From an uncultured Saprospiraceae bacterium (GTDB lineage Bacteria > Bacteroidota > Bacteroidia > Chitinophagales > Saprospiraceae), in contig CAKZSH010000060.1 of the NCBI GenBank assembly GCA_937918905.1, positions 1 through 64,000 of the forward strand: a stretch of 64,000 nt of DNA. Reading direction: 5' to 3'. The position numbers and the translations under genes were made by a program. Positions 48,991 to 56,934 of the stretch are shown here, piece after piece. The notes under the pieces were generated by a model. That model was not told where the DNA came from, did no database searches, and saw only the letters and a program-made list of their open reading frames with translations. Each line of letters starts with the position of its first letter. Positions within the stretch are counted from its first letter, which is position 1.

Positions 48991-49338
48991 AAAAAACTAA
49001 ATATTATAAAAAATAATAAATGGTATCGTATTTGCATATGTGTATATGTATTCAAATTTAAAGTACTATGAGAAAGTCAGGCAAAGAATGAATATCCCCC
49101 CGTTCATTCCGCCGAAAACATTTTTTTTTGATACCTACAACATTCCCAAACTCCCCCACATAATTACAATTTTTTTTTGAAAAACATCTTGTTTTCAAGG
49201 TGCACCTTTAATGGGTTATAGTTTTTTGTCAAAATGATAAAATGCTGATAATCAATTAATTATATACATTACCTATGGGTGATGTGGTAAAGATATGTGT
49301 ATCTCGAACAGCACTTTTTATAATCAAAAACAACCATT
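48991..49338. other. gene-free stretch upstream of the thioredoxin-SPOR gene
   Basis: AT-rich, no gene and no repeat recognised. A C-run (ccccccg, about 49098) and a T-run (about 49125) are the only striking words. No exact TAnnTTTG box was found close to the ATG at 49339. Confidence 0.4.
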
Positions 49339-50553
49339 ATGAGATCAATTATTTATTTATTGCTCGCAAGTTTACTTTTTATGTCAGCAAAAAATCCAAC
49401 TTCGGAAGGAATTGAATTTTTTCAAGGTTCTTTTACTTCTGCTAAGTTAAAAGCATCTCAAGAGGGGAGATTATTTTTCCTTGATTTTACTGCAAGTTGG
49501 TGTACACCTTGTCGCTGGATGGAAGAAACAACATTTACTGACCCAACTTTAGCATCTTATGTAAAAGAGAATTATGTCGCACTTCAAGTAGACATTGATG
49601 ACTTTGACGGGTTTGCATTAAAGCAAGAATATAACATTCAAATATTACCATCTTTATTAGTTTTTAACTCGTCTGGAGAATTATTAGGACAATATGAGGA
49701 GTCGCTTTCACCATCTAGAATGTTGGAGATTTTAAAGCAATACGATCAACCTCATAATAGGATTGCTTCGAGACCTGTACTTCAACCAACGTATAGCTCA
49801 AACGAATCATCTTATCAACAGTCACATAATTCTGCTAATAATTACCAAGAACAAACAGAGCAGATTAACGAACCAACTGATTATAATTATACGACAAATC
49901 AAACTGCTGCAACTCCAAGTACAACATTGGAATTACCGGCAACATTTATTGTTCAGAAAGAAGAAACTGCAACAACTCCAGTTGATTATACATCTAATCG
50001 ACCAGCAGCAGTTGGAAGTATTTCAAGAAATCGTTTGATCAAAAAAGAAGAAATCGAAGACACTAATTATCAAGCATTTGGAGGAGTGGTAGAAATGCCT
50101 ACTCAAAATGTACATAAAGAAGAAATACCAAAACCCGACTTACATACTAATTTGCCTGCTACATTCACACCTTCCAACACAACTGTTGAAAGTAATTATG
50201 CAGCGGCAACAAATGAAACAAATGAAAAACCTTTATCTCACTTACCACTAGTTGACCCTTACAACGACAATGGGCAAGGCTTATATCGCTTGCAAGTCGC
50301 TCGTCAACGTTCGCAAGGTTATAGTGTACAAGTGGGAGCTTACGCAGAGTATGGCAATGTTTTAAAACAAGCTGCAATGATGCAACAGCATTTTACAGAG
50401 CCTGTCATTGTTCATATTTCACAAAATAGAAATCGTTCATTGTACAAATTAATGCTCGGAGAGTTTGATACTCGTACTGCTGCTATTAATTTTATGAGAA
50501 CGGTTCAAGCAAAGGGAGTGGATTGTATGGTAAAAGATCTATCCACCCACTAA
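49339..50553 (+). CDS. exported thioredoxin-SPOR fusion protein
   Basis: Exported protein of 404 residues. A short signal peptide (about 1-17) is followed by a thioredoxin-fold domain (about 25-140) with the active site WCTPC at 54-58 and cis-Pro segment ILPSLLVF, so a periplasmic thiol-disulphide reductase/isomerase role is likely. Residues about 145-310 are a low-complexity linker rich in Thr, Asn, Gln and Pro. The C-terminal 75 residues are a SPOR domain (GYSVQVGAYAEYGNVLKQAA ... LYKLMLGEFDTRTAA), which binds denuded peptidoglycan and recruits proteins to septa. The fusion should hold a redox enzyme at the cell wall. Confidence 0.88.
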   Translation: MRSIIYLLLASLLFMSAKNPTSEGIEFFQGSFTSAKLKASQEGRLFFLDFTASWCTPCRWMEETTFTDPTLASYVKENYVALQVDIDDFDGFALKQEYNIQILPSLLVFNSSGELLGQYEESLSPSRMLEILKQYDQPHNRIASRPVLQPTYSSNESSYQQSHNSANNYQEQTEQINEPTDYNYTTNQTAATPSTTLELPATFIVQKEETATTPVDYTSNRPAAVGSISRNRLIKKEEIEDTNYQAFGGVVEMPTQNVHKEEIPKPDLHTNLPATFTPSNTTVESNYAAATNETNEKPLSHLPLVDPYNDNGQGLYRLQVARQRSQGYSVQVGAYAEYGNVLKQAAMMQQHFTEPVIVHISQNRNRSLYKLMLGEFDTRTAAINFMRTVQAKGVDCMVKDLSTH

Positions 50554-50578
50554 AACTAATTTGCTTAGGAAACGAACT

Positions 50579-50611
50579 GGGGAGGAAGCTTTTGCTTTCT
50601 TCCCTTTTTTT
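50579..50611 (+). terminator. rho-independent terminator
   Basis: Imperfect stem gggaggaagc / gctttcttccc with a 4-nt loop and seven T, 26 nt after the stop of the thioredoxin-SPOR gene. A 45-bp stretch of tgtgtatatgt words, resembling one arm of the palindromes at 38098 and 58211, follows it (about 50611-50656). Confidence 0.75.
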
Positions 50612-50655
50612 ATGTGTATATGTGTTAATGTTTACAGGTGTATATGTTTCGAATA

Positions 50656-50773
50656 ATGGGAAGAAGGGAATACGGATTTAAGGGATGGACATTTGTCGAA
50701 TAACGGTGATTTTCAAATTCAAATTTATTCGAAAAAACTTCTCAATTCGTAAATCCGTCTTCCCTCTTCCCAT
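50656..50773. repeat. 118-bp palindrome, 25-bp arms
   Basis: atgggaagaagggaatacgg(attta) at 50656-50680 pairs with 50750-50773 apart from two differences. The centre contains cgaataacggtgattt (50697-50712), related to the core at 38136 and 56436, and ends attcgaaaa. The right arm touches the stop codon of the TPR gene. Confidence 0.75.
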
Positions 50774-51960
50774 CATTTCCTCATCCGAAACCATCCCAAG
50801 TCAGGATTCAAAAACTTATTATCTTTTTTGATTTTAAATAAAGATTTTTGAAAACGTTGGAAAGATTTTTCCAAGCGAAATGGTTGAAATTCTTTTGCTT
50901 TTTGAAAATCTCGATAAAGTTGTTGGTCTTTAAATGCGCCCCTTTCTTTTGCCTTTTTTAAAAATTCGTACATCTTTGACGCATTCTTTTGTTCTGCAAA
51001 AACTAAAGCTATCCGATAATCTAATAGTCCTTTATATAAAATTCCTGAGGAAGGGCGAACGATTTGAGCCTGATGATATTGATAAATAGCCAAATCATAT
51101 TGTTGAGTTGCTTTGTACAAATTTCCCATTTCTTCATGTGCAAAAGTTAATTGAGGATTCATTGCCAATGCTTGTCGAAAAGCATCGAATGCTTTTTGAT
51201 TTTTTGATTGATTAGCATAAACAACTCCAAGGTAAAAAACAATCATAGCATCATGAGGATTCAATTGATGCGCCTTCTCAAAATCTAACAATGCTTTTTC
51301 ATTTTCTTTTGTGAAAATATGCATCGCACCTCTATTTCGATAAGCCAATGCCAAAGACGGATCTTTTTGAATGGCTTTTGTAAACCAAGCTTTCGCTTCT
51401 CTCAAATCCTTAGAAGTAGGTTGAGCAATGTCTTGTTTAAAATATCGTGCTGCACCTGCATTATTATGAGCCATCGCAAAAGTAGGATCAATTTGAGTAG
51501 CTTGATAAAAATCATTTAACGCATCATCGTACTCCCGCAACTGACATTTAACTAATCCTCGATCATTGTAAGACAATGCATGATTAGGATTGAGTTGAAT
51601 GGAAATGGTCAAATATTTTGATGCTTCAAGATGTTTTTTTTGCTGAAAAAATATTTTGCCTAATACATATGGCGCATCCTTATGAACAGCATCCAATTGA
51701 ATAACCTGCTGCAAATCTTGAATGGCTAACTGGAATTGATTGAGCAGAAGATACGTTTTTCCTCTTTGAAAATAAGCGGTAGGATATTCGGAAGGGTATT
51801 GTTGGATAAATTTTCCAAACGATAAAATAGCGTTAGAATAATCACCCTGATTTTTTAATTCCATACCTTTATTGTACAGCGAGTAATCAATAATTTGCCC
51901 TTTGACATGAAGTGAAAAAAGGGAAATTAGAATTAAGCTATGGAGGTGTTTTTTAAGCAT
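50773..51960 (-). CDS. exported TPR-repeat protein
   Basis: Protein of 395 residues. A signal peptide (1-21, ending HVKGQ) is followed by about nine TPR units (about 25-340; for example YNKGMELKNQGDYSNAILSF, YFQRGKTYLLLNQFQLAIQD, SYNDRGLVKCQLREYDDALN). Each has the W/L-G-Y-A-F pattern expected of TPR helices that form a binding groove. A short basic C-terminal extension closes the protein. The gene is next to a beta-barrel and a glucosaminidase on the same strand, so an envelope scaffold role is plausible, but no partner can be named. Confidence 0.88.
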   Translation of the reverse strand: MLKKHLHSLILISLFSLHVKGQIIDYSLYNKGMELKNQGDYSNAILSFGKFIQQYPSEYPTAYFQRGKTYLLLNQFQLAIQDLQQVIQLDAVHKDAPYVLGKIFFQQKKHLEASKYLTISIQLNPNHALSYNDRGLVKCQLREYDDALNDFYQATQIDPTFAMAHNNAGAARYFKQDIAQPTSKDLREAKAWFTKAIQKDPSLALAYRNRGAMHIFTKENEKALLDFEKAHQLNPHDAMIVFYLGVVYANQSKNQKAFDAFRQALAMNPQLTFAHEEMGNLYKATQQYDLAIYQYHQAQIVRPSSGILYKGLLDYRIALVFAEQKNASKMYEFLKKAKERGAFKDQQLYRDFQKAKEFQPFRLEKSFQRFQKSLFKIKKDNKFLNPDLGWFRMRK

Positions 51961-51967
51961 TTTTATC

Positions 51968-52035
51968 GTAATTAGTAACTCGTGATTGGTTATTCGTTTC
52001 GAATTACGAGTTACCAGTCACGAGCCACTAACCAC
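51968..52035. repeat. imperfect palindrome, gtgattggttatt family
   Basis: The left half has aactcgtgattggttattcg and the right half cgaattacgagttaccagtc (then acgag), imperfect complements around tttcg. It lies between the TPR gene and the beta-barrel gene. Confidence 0.5.
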
Positions 52036-52045
52036 TATTTACCAA

Positions 52046-52771
52046 CTAATCTATATATTCAATTTTATGTAAAAATCTAAATCCTACAGAGATCTCAAGC
52101 GTCAAGTTCCTAATTTTTTGTTCTCCAGAAGATCGAGTCACATTTGCACCATTTTGCAAAACAGTAACACTATAAGCAGGTTGACGATACTGATCTGAAA
52201 AATCAGGATGAAGAGATATTTCAATAATTCCACCCACATAATCCGACAAAGGAATTTCCATTCCTGCTCCTACCGTTGCACCATAATTCCACTTTCTTAC
52301 CGCTTCATCAAATGGGTAAATTGGCGCATTATTAAATTCGTTAATTTGCTTGTATTCATCCAAGTTAGTTCCTACCGTATAATCTCCTCGTACTCCAAAT
52401 ATGTAGTAAAGATTAGAATTTGCTTTTTCTAAAAAATTTCTTTTGAATCCTAAAATCAAAGAAACATTTTGATATTTAAATTTTTGAGAAGATATCGAGA
52501 TACTCCCTGATTGATTGGTAAAAAATGTATTTCGCCAAGCACTTCCTTTGACATGATACCCCAACTGTGCAAATAATGAAAACGAATTATCCTCAGGAAC
52601 AGATTCAATAGAAGCAGCTCCATGATATGAGAACAAAGGATCACGATCTGAACCTTCCCATTTTTGAGTACCTACGGTCAATCCTCCTTTTACGCTATAA
52701 GCTCGACTTTGGGCGATTGAAATCCCACTTAGTAAAAACATTGTTATAAAAAGCAATACTGTCTTTTTCAT
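52046..52771 (-). CDS. outer membrane beta-barrel protein
   Basis: Exported protein of 241 residues. A signal peptide (1-20, SIAQ) precedes a series of amphipathic beta strands (YSVKGGLTVGTQKW, FSLFAQLGYHVKG, NVSLILGFKRNF, YYIFGVRGDYTVG, YGATVGAGMEIPLSDYVGGI, LTLEISVGFRF) that fit a small barrel of 8-10 strands, as in the PorT/OmpW-like families. No specific substrate or partner can be predicted. The GH73-LysM gene lies 32 nt upstream, so the two may be cotranscribed. Confidence 0.8.
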   Translation of the reverse strand: MKKTVLLFITMFLLSGISIAQSRAYSVKGGLTVGTQKWEGSDRDPLFSYHGAASIESVPEDNSFSLFAQLGYHVKGSAWRNTFFTNQSGSISISSQKFKYQNVSLILGFKRNFLEKANSNLYYIFGVRGDYTVGTNLDEYKQINEFNNAPIYPFDEAVRKWNYGATVGAGMEIPLSDYVGGIIEISLHPDFSDQYRQPAYSVTVLQNGANVTRSSGEQKIRNLTLEISVGFRFLHKIEYID

Positions 52772-52803
52772 ATTTATTTTAAGTTTATTTTTTTCTAAAG
52801 AAA

Positions 52804-54015
52804 TTACTTCACTCTTAATCGCTGACCTACGCTAATAGTATTTTCCGTAAGGTCATTTAATTTTTTTAAGGTCTCAACTGTAATATCATATCGTAAAGCA
52901 AGGCTGTACAATGTATCTCCTTTTACAACTAAGTGATATATTTCAACTTGATCTTCTTCAAATAAAAACTCATCTTCTTTTTCATTGGAATTATTGCCAT
53001 CAGCAATAACTTCATTTCCAGTTTCATCAAGAACCGCATCTCTAAGTTGAGGTTTTTTCCTAGATTTAATTTTCCATCCTCGTATTTTCACTTGCTCTCC
53101 AATAGCAGGTTGAGTACCTTCGTCCATTCTATTTTTTTTATACAATCGCCCCAGACGAACGCCATATATTTGAGAAATTTGATACATCGTCTCCCCTTCT
53201 TTTACTAGATGATATCTTTCTTTACCTCTCCAATTACGTCGCTTTTTTTGTAAGTAAATTTTCTCCCCTTGTGCTAATTTTCTAGTATCACTTCCTAGTC
53301 GTTCGTTATACTTTCTAAGACATTTTAATTTTACTCGATATTTTCTAGAAATATCCGTGGGCGTTTGATTCGAAGATGCTGAAACCATCCGTAAGTCATT
53401 GTTACGAATAATTACTCCAGAAGAAGCAACAGGTATAATTGGATCTTTGGTTTCATCTTGATTACCTTCAAGTACCAACTTATCAAACTTGTACAGCTCA
53501 TACGTTCGTATGACCCTAATTAATTTTGAAGCATATTTTAGGTCGGTAGCATAACCTGCTGTCTTTAATCCATGTGCCCACGATTCATAATCTCGTGGAT
53601 TCAAATCTGTAAATAAAAAACGATACCGTGGTTTTTGTAAAAATTCCGAATGTGCGTAATAGGATCGTTTGGCGCTATCGAATTTTCGAAAACAACATTT
53701 TTCAGATTTCCCAGTAACTTTATTAAAACAATCATCCTTGTGATAATAAACTTCTCCATCCCAATTTCCACACTTCATTCCAAAATGGTTTCTTGCTTTA
53801 CGAGCAAGATCACTCCGTCCAGAGGTACTTTCTAAAATCCCCTGTCCCAGCTTAATACTGGCAGGAATTCCTACTCGAATCATTTCCTCCATCGCTATAT
53901 CTTTGTAGGTATCAATGTATTTAAGGGTCACCCAATCCTGGTCTTCGGTTCGTGTTTGTCCGCAGGCGGTTTGACATAAAATGGTTATAAAAACTAGTAA
54001 AATACTCGTTCTCAT
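52804..54015 (-). CDS. glucosaminidase (GH73) with LysM domains, possible lipoprotein
   Basis: Cell-wall hydrolase of 403 residues. The N-terminus (MRTSILLVFITILCQTACGQ) has a lipobox-like TAC-G and may be lipid-modified. Residues about 30-185 are a GH73 (FlgJ/LytG-like) domain with IPASIKLGQGILESTSGRSD, where Glu62 is the likely catalytic acid, and NHFGMKC, and the YATDLKYASKLIRVI end motif. It is followed by a degenerate (about 215-255) and two good LysM modules (YHLVKEGETMYQISQIYGVR; YHLVVKGDTLYSLALRYDIT) that bind peptidoglycan. It should cut N-acetylglucosaminyl bonds during wall turnover. Confidence 0.92.
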   Translation of the reverse strand: MRTSILLVFITILCQTACGQTRTEDQDWVTLKYIDTYKDIAMEEMIRVGIPASIKLGQGILESTSGRSDLARKARNHFGMKCGNWDGEVYYHKDDCFNKVTGKSEKCCFRKFDSAKRSYYAHSEFLQKPRYRFLFTDLNPRDYESWAHGLKTAGYATDLKYASKLIRVIRTYELYKFDKLVLEGNQDETKDPIIPVASSGVIIRNNDLRMVSASSNQTPTDISRKYRVKLKCLRKYNERLGSDTRKLAQGEKIYLQKKRRNWRGKERYHLVKEGETMYQISQIYGVRLGRLYKKNRMDEGTQPAIGEQVKIRGWKIKSRKKPQLRDAVLDETGNEVIADGNNSNEKEDEFLFEEDQVEIYHLVVKGDTLYSLALRYDITVETLKKLNDLTENTISVGQRLRVK

Positions 54016-54043
54016 CGTGGCGCAATTTGCTTGACTTGTCTAA

Positions 54044-54121
54044 TTAATTTTGAATGATGAATTTTGAATAGATCTAATAAACTGGTCTCAATATTTTCGA
54101 TCCATTCAAAATTCAAAATTA
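54044..54121. repeat. imperfect palindrome with a centre like that at 38098
   Basis: taattttgaatgatgaattt on the left pairs with attcaaaattcaaaatta on the right. The centre contains ctcaatattttcga (54087-54100), 13/14 identical to ctaaatattttcga at 38151-38164. Arms use the same words as 19511-19579. Confidence 0.65.
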
Positions 54122-54151
54122 TCTTAGAACATCAATTAATTAAAAAAAAGG

Positions 54152-54181
54152 TTGCTTACTGTTGTGATAGGTTTAATTTTG
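54152..54181 (+). promoter_or_regulatory. Bacteroidota-type promoter of the SH3 lipoprotein gene
   Basis: TTG at 54152-54154, a 19-nt spacer and TAATTTTG at 54174-54181 match the -33 TTG and -7 TAnnTTTG consensus. The ATG is 43 nt downstream. Confidence 0.55.
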
Positions 54182-54224
54182 TATTTTTATTAAAAAAAAT
54201 CGTAATACACAAATACTACCACTT

Positions 54225-55256
54225 ATGAAAAAAATCCTATTTATCGTTTTTTCAACTTTCGTAGGGTTCTCATTCTCTTGTAAAAATACAAACTCCGCTG
54301 AAAGCACCCAACAAACAGAATCGAATTCTACCAACGAAACTACTGAAGTTACTGAAATTCCGCAAAAAGAGAAAGAAACAACTCTTTATGCTTGGGTGGA
54401 CAAACTCCGAATACGGGAACAACCTACTACTAAAAGTGAAATTGTGGCCGAAGTCAAGGAAGGTACTTCTTTCGTTTATTTGAATGAAAAAACGGATTTT
54501 AAAGAAAGAATTAATTTAAGAGGCACACTCTATAATGAGCCTTGGCTCAAAATCAAAACTGAAAATGGAAAGGAAGGATGGGTTTTTGGTGGTGCAGTCA
54601 AATTTTATGAACCTGTGGTGGACGCTAATCCAAGTGCTTATGATCCATGTTTTGAGTTATGGAAAAATGGCAGAAACGAAAGAGCCTCTGCTTGTTTTGA
54701 AAAAACAAGAGCCAAACAACTTACTAAGGATAACAGAAAAGTAACTGCCTCTGACAAGGGACTCGAACTTATGCTATTAACTGGTAAAAAAACAGCATTA
54801 AATAATGTGACAACGGCCGATTCCACAGAGGAAAATTACATTTACAAATACTGGGACTACTTGCCTAAAATTGGATATTATTTAGTTGAGCAATCCTACG
54901 GCGACTATGGTAGTACCTACCAATTGATAAATGATAAATCAGGAAAAGCAACTACCATTTCAGGTTTTCCCAAACCTTCACCAGATCATAAAACCATTCT
55001 CGCTTTTAATGCTGAAACTGTAGATCATGTGGATGGTGAATCCAATAATACAATTGTAATTTATGGTTTTCCAGGTGGGCGTTTTAAAAAATTATTGGAG
55101 AAAGACTTAGGAGATATGGAACCACATACGCCTAAATGGATTGACAATGAAACGGTAGAAGTGAGTTTGGTTCCTGCGGCGCACCTGGTGGATGAAAGAC
55201 CTAGAAATATAAAGGTGATGATAAATGAAAATGGCGAGTGGGAAGTGAAAGAGTGA
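54225..55256 (+). CDS. SH3-domain lipoprotein
   Basis: Lipoprotein of 343 residues. The signal sequence ends in FSFSC, a lipobox with Cys19 as lipidation site. A Ser/Thr/Glu-rich linker (about 22-50) leads to an SH3_3-like domain (about 54-130; YAWVDKLRIREQPTTKSEIV, then PWLKIKTENGKEGWVFGGAV), typical of periplasmic wall-binding modules. The C-terminal 180 residues are a beta-rich domain without a recognised family (YGDYGSTYQLIN, PDHKTILAFNAE). It stands alone. Confidence 0.85.
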   Translation: MKKILFIVFSTFVGFSFSCKNTNSAESTQQTESNSTNETTEVTEIPQKEKETTLYAWVDKLRIREQPTTKSEIVAEVKEGTSFVYLNEKTDFKERINLRGTLYNEPWLKIKTENGKEGWVFGGAVKFYEPVVDANPSAYDPCFELWKNGRNERASACFEKTRAKQLTKDNRKVTASDKGLELMLLTGKKTALNNVTTADSTEENYIYKYWDYLPKIGYYLVEQSYGDYGSTYQLINDKSGKATTISGFPKPSPDHKTILAFNAETVDHVDGESNNTIVIYGFPGGRFKKLLEKDLGDMEPHTPKWIDNETVEVSLVPAAHLVDERPRNIKVMINENGEWEVKE

Positions 55257-55512
55257 TATTTTAAATCAAAATGTCAATCAAAATCAAAAATAAATACGAT
55301 GAAAACATCATTCGGTCTTTAACTTTGATTCTTAACTTAACTACCACCTACTGAAAGATAGGTAGGTTAATTTGACAAACGACTAAAGTCGTTTATATAT
55401 TTTTTGAATATCGAACTGAGGGAATATCGAACGCTGCGCTAATAGAACAAGGATTTAAGATTTGAGAACTTCGTGGAGAGTGCTAGGAGATGAGCAAAAG
55501 TTCTTAAAGCCA

Positions 55513-56883
55513 TTAACTCCCCCTTCCAGCTTCGAAGCTGGAACTTCGGAGTACGTACATTTCCCAAATAATTTTCCCCCAAATCAAAATACAAGGCACC
55601 GCTTTTAACACATACGGTATCACGATATTTTCTCTTAAAAATCGGGGAAACAAATCCGTAGGAGAAAGTGAAGTAAAAACAAATGCTAAAACAACCAGCA
55701 CCGTATTCACAAGGTGACTTGAAGTCACCTTATGAATTGCATCAACTTTCTCCATTTCTATTTTACTCAAAAAATACCAAATCCCTACCCCACTCATCGC
55801 AATCACAAAAGTCGGCGACTCCGCTTTATGATTAAAAATTACAACCCAAATTAAGATAGATGCCAACAATCGCCATCTAAATTTATAGTTAGTATATTTT
55901 TTAATTTTAATCAAAGGCAAACAAAACAAAACGACTCCTAACAATACAATCACATTTTTAGAAACATCTAAACCAAACCAACTCTGCAACCATCCCATCA
56001 CAGAATATCCATACGAAGCCGCATGATCTTCTCCTAACATTCTCCACCAACTTTCATACAGCAATTGAAACTGATCCATCGAAATCACCAACAATGGCAA
56101 CACCGTCAAAACAATCACCCAAACTGTGGATGCTAAAATAAATTTTCCTTTTTTGGGATAAACTAAAAATAATGCAAAAGCAACTACTCCAAATATTTTG
56201 ATAAACACAGTCAACGCAATGCACAAGGTACCCAACCATATTTTATCTTTTTCTAACAATACAAATGCTAAAATTATCAACCCTGCCATCAAGGCATTGG
56301 ATTGTTCGTTTTGGAGGGAGGTGAGCATTTCTAATGCAATAAAAACTAGGCACAAGCCCATCACCCCAATGGAAAACGAGTTGTTTTTTTTGAATATCGA
56401 ACAAGGAACAAGGAACAAGGAATTTCGAAGTTTGTCGAATACTGTTGATTCATCGTTATTCGACAAACTTCGAAATTCCTTGTTCCTTGTTCCTTGTTCG
56501 ATATTCATCAGGGAGTTGCCGAATAACTTTGAATCTTTTAGCGGTATGTTTTTTATGGCAAAAAATAGAACTAACGCATTCAATAAATTCCAACATAACA
56601 ATCCAATTACATCTGGCAAAATCGCCAAGGGTGCCATCAATAACGAAAAGGTTGGAGAGTATTTATATAAGTCCCAATGCTCGGAAGGATATAAAATATA
56701 GAGGTCTTTATTTTCAATTAAATGGAAAAAAGATTGTTTAAAAATAATATAATTATTGTATGCGGTATATTGAAGGTTGTTAAAAGTAGTTGGATTTCCA
56801 AAGTAAGATTGGAGTGTTGCACCAAGTGCTAACAATATATACACACCCAAAAGAAATCGAGGATTTGTAAATATTTTCTTCAT
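55513..56883 (-). CDS. GT87-like (DUF2029) membrane glycosyltransferase with two palindromic inserts
   Basis: Integral membrane protein of 456 residues with about ten membrane segments, similar to the DUF2029/GT87 family of polyprenyl-phosphate-mannose-type transferases. Conserved features include YLYPSEHWDLYKYSPTF-type segment near 60-78 and the DLYKYSP motif. Two stretches do not belong to the fold: residues about 126-164 (NIEQGTRNKEFRS ... LVPCSIF) are encoded by a 115-bp perfect palindrome, and residues 383-393 (IHKVTSSHLVN) by a 33-bp palindrome. Both are in frame, so the gene remains open. Without them it would be about 406 residues, nearer family size. Activity of this copy is uncertain. 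Confidence 0.75.
   Translation of the reverse strand: MKKIFTNPRFLLGVYILLALGATLQSYFGNPTTFNNLQYTAYNNYIIFKQSFFHLIENKDLYILYPSEHWDLYKYSPTFSLLMAPLAILPDVIGLLCWNLLNALVLFFAIKNIPLKDSKLFGNSLMNIEQGTRNKEFRSLSNNDESTVFDKLRNSLFLVPCSIFKKNNSFSIGVMGLCLVFIALEMLTSLQNEQSNALMAGLIILAFVLLEKDKIWLGTLCIALTVFIKIFGVVAFALFLVYPKKGKFILASTVWVIVLTVLPLLVISMDQFQLLYESWWRMLGEDHAASYGYSVMGWLQSWFGLDVSKNVIVLLGVVLFCLPLIKIKKYTNYKFRWRLLASILIWVVIFNHKAESPTFVIAMSGVGIWYFLSKIEMEKVDAIHKVTSSHLVNTVLVVLAFVFTSLSPTDLFPRFLRENIVIPYVLKAVPCILIWGKIIWEMYVLRSSSFEAGRGS
55705..55737. repeat. 33-bp palindrome inside the GT87-like coding sequence
   Basis: Arms attcacaaggtgact / agtcaccttatgaat with loop tga, 15 bp, one wobble mismatch. It spans exactly eleven codons (residues 383-393). 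The core equals the intergenic element at 33091-33123. Confidence 0.9.
56392..56506. repeat. 115-bp palindrome with perfect 50-bp arms inside the GT87-like coding sequence
   Basis: Arms 56392-56441 and 56457-56506 are perfect complements (gaatatcgaacaaggaacaa...), loop 15 nt. The element stays open in the gene frame and encodes residues about 126-164. The centre cgaatactgttgattc (56436-56451) is 15/16 identical to 38136-38151. Confidence 0.95.
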
Positions 56884-56934
56884 TAGGAATTACGTTTTCA
56901 AAGTTTTAGAAAACGTTTGGAATGGATTGGAAAA

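Noticed and set aside
56198-56701. A 167-codon plus-strand open frame across the large palindrome
   Set aside because: It is open mainly because the palindrome reads similarly on both strands; the minus-strand frame has the clear membrane-protein pattern.
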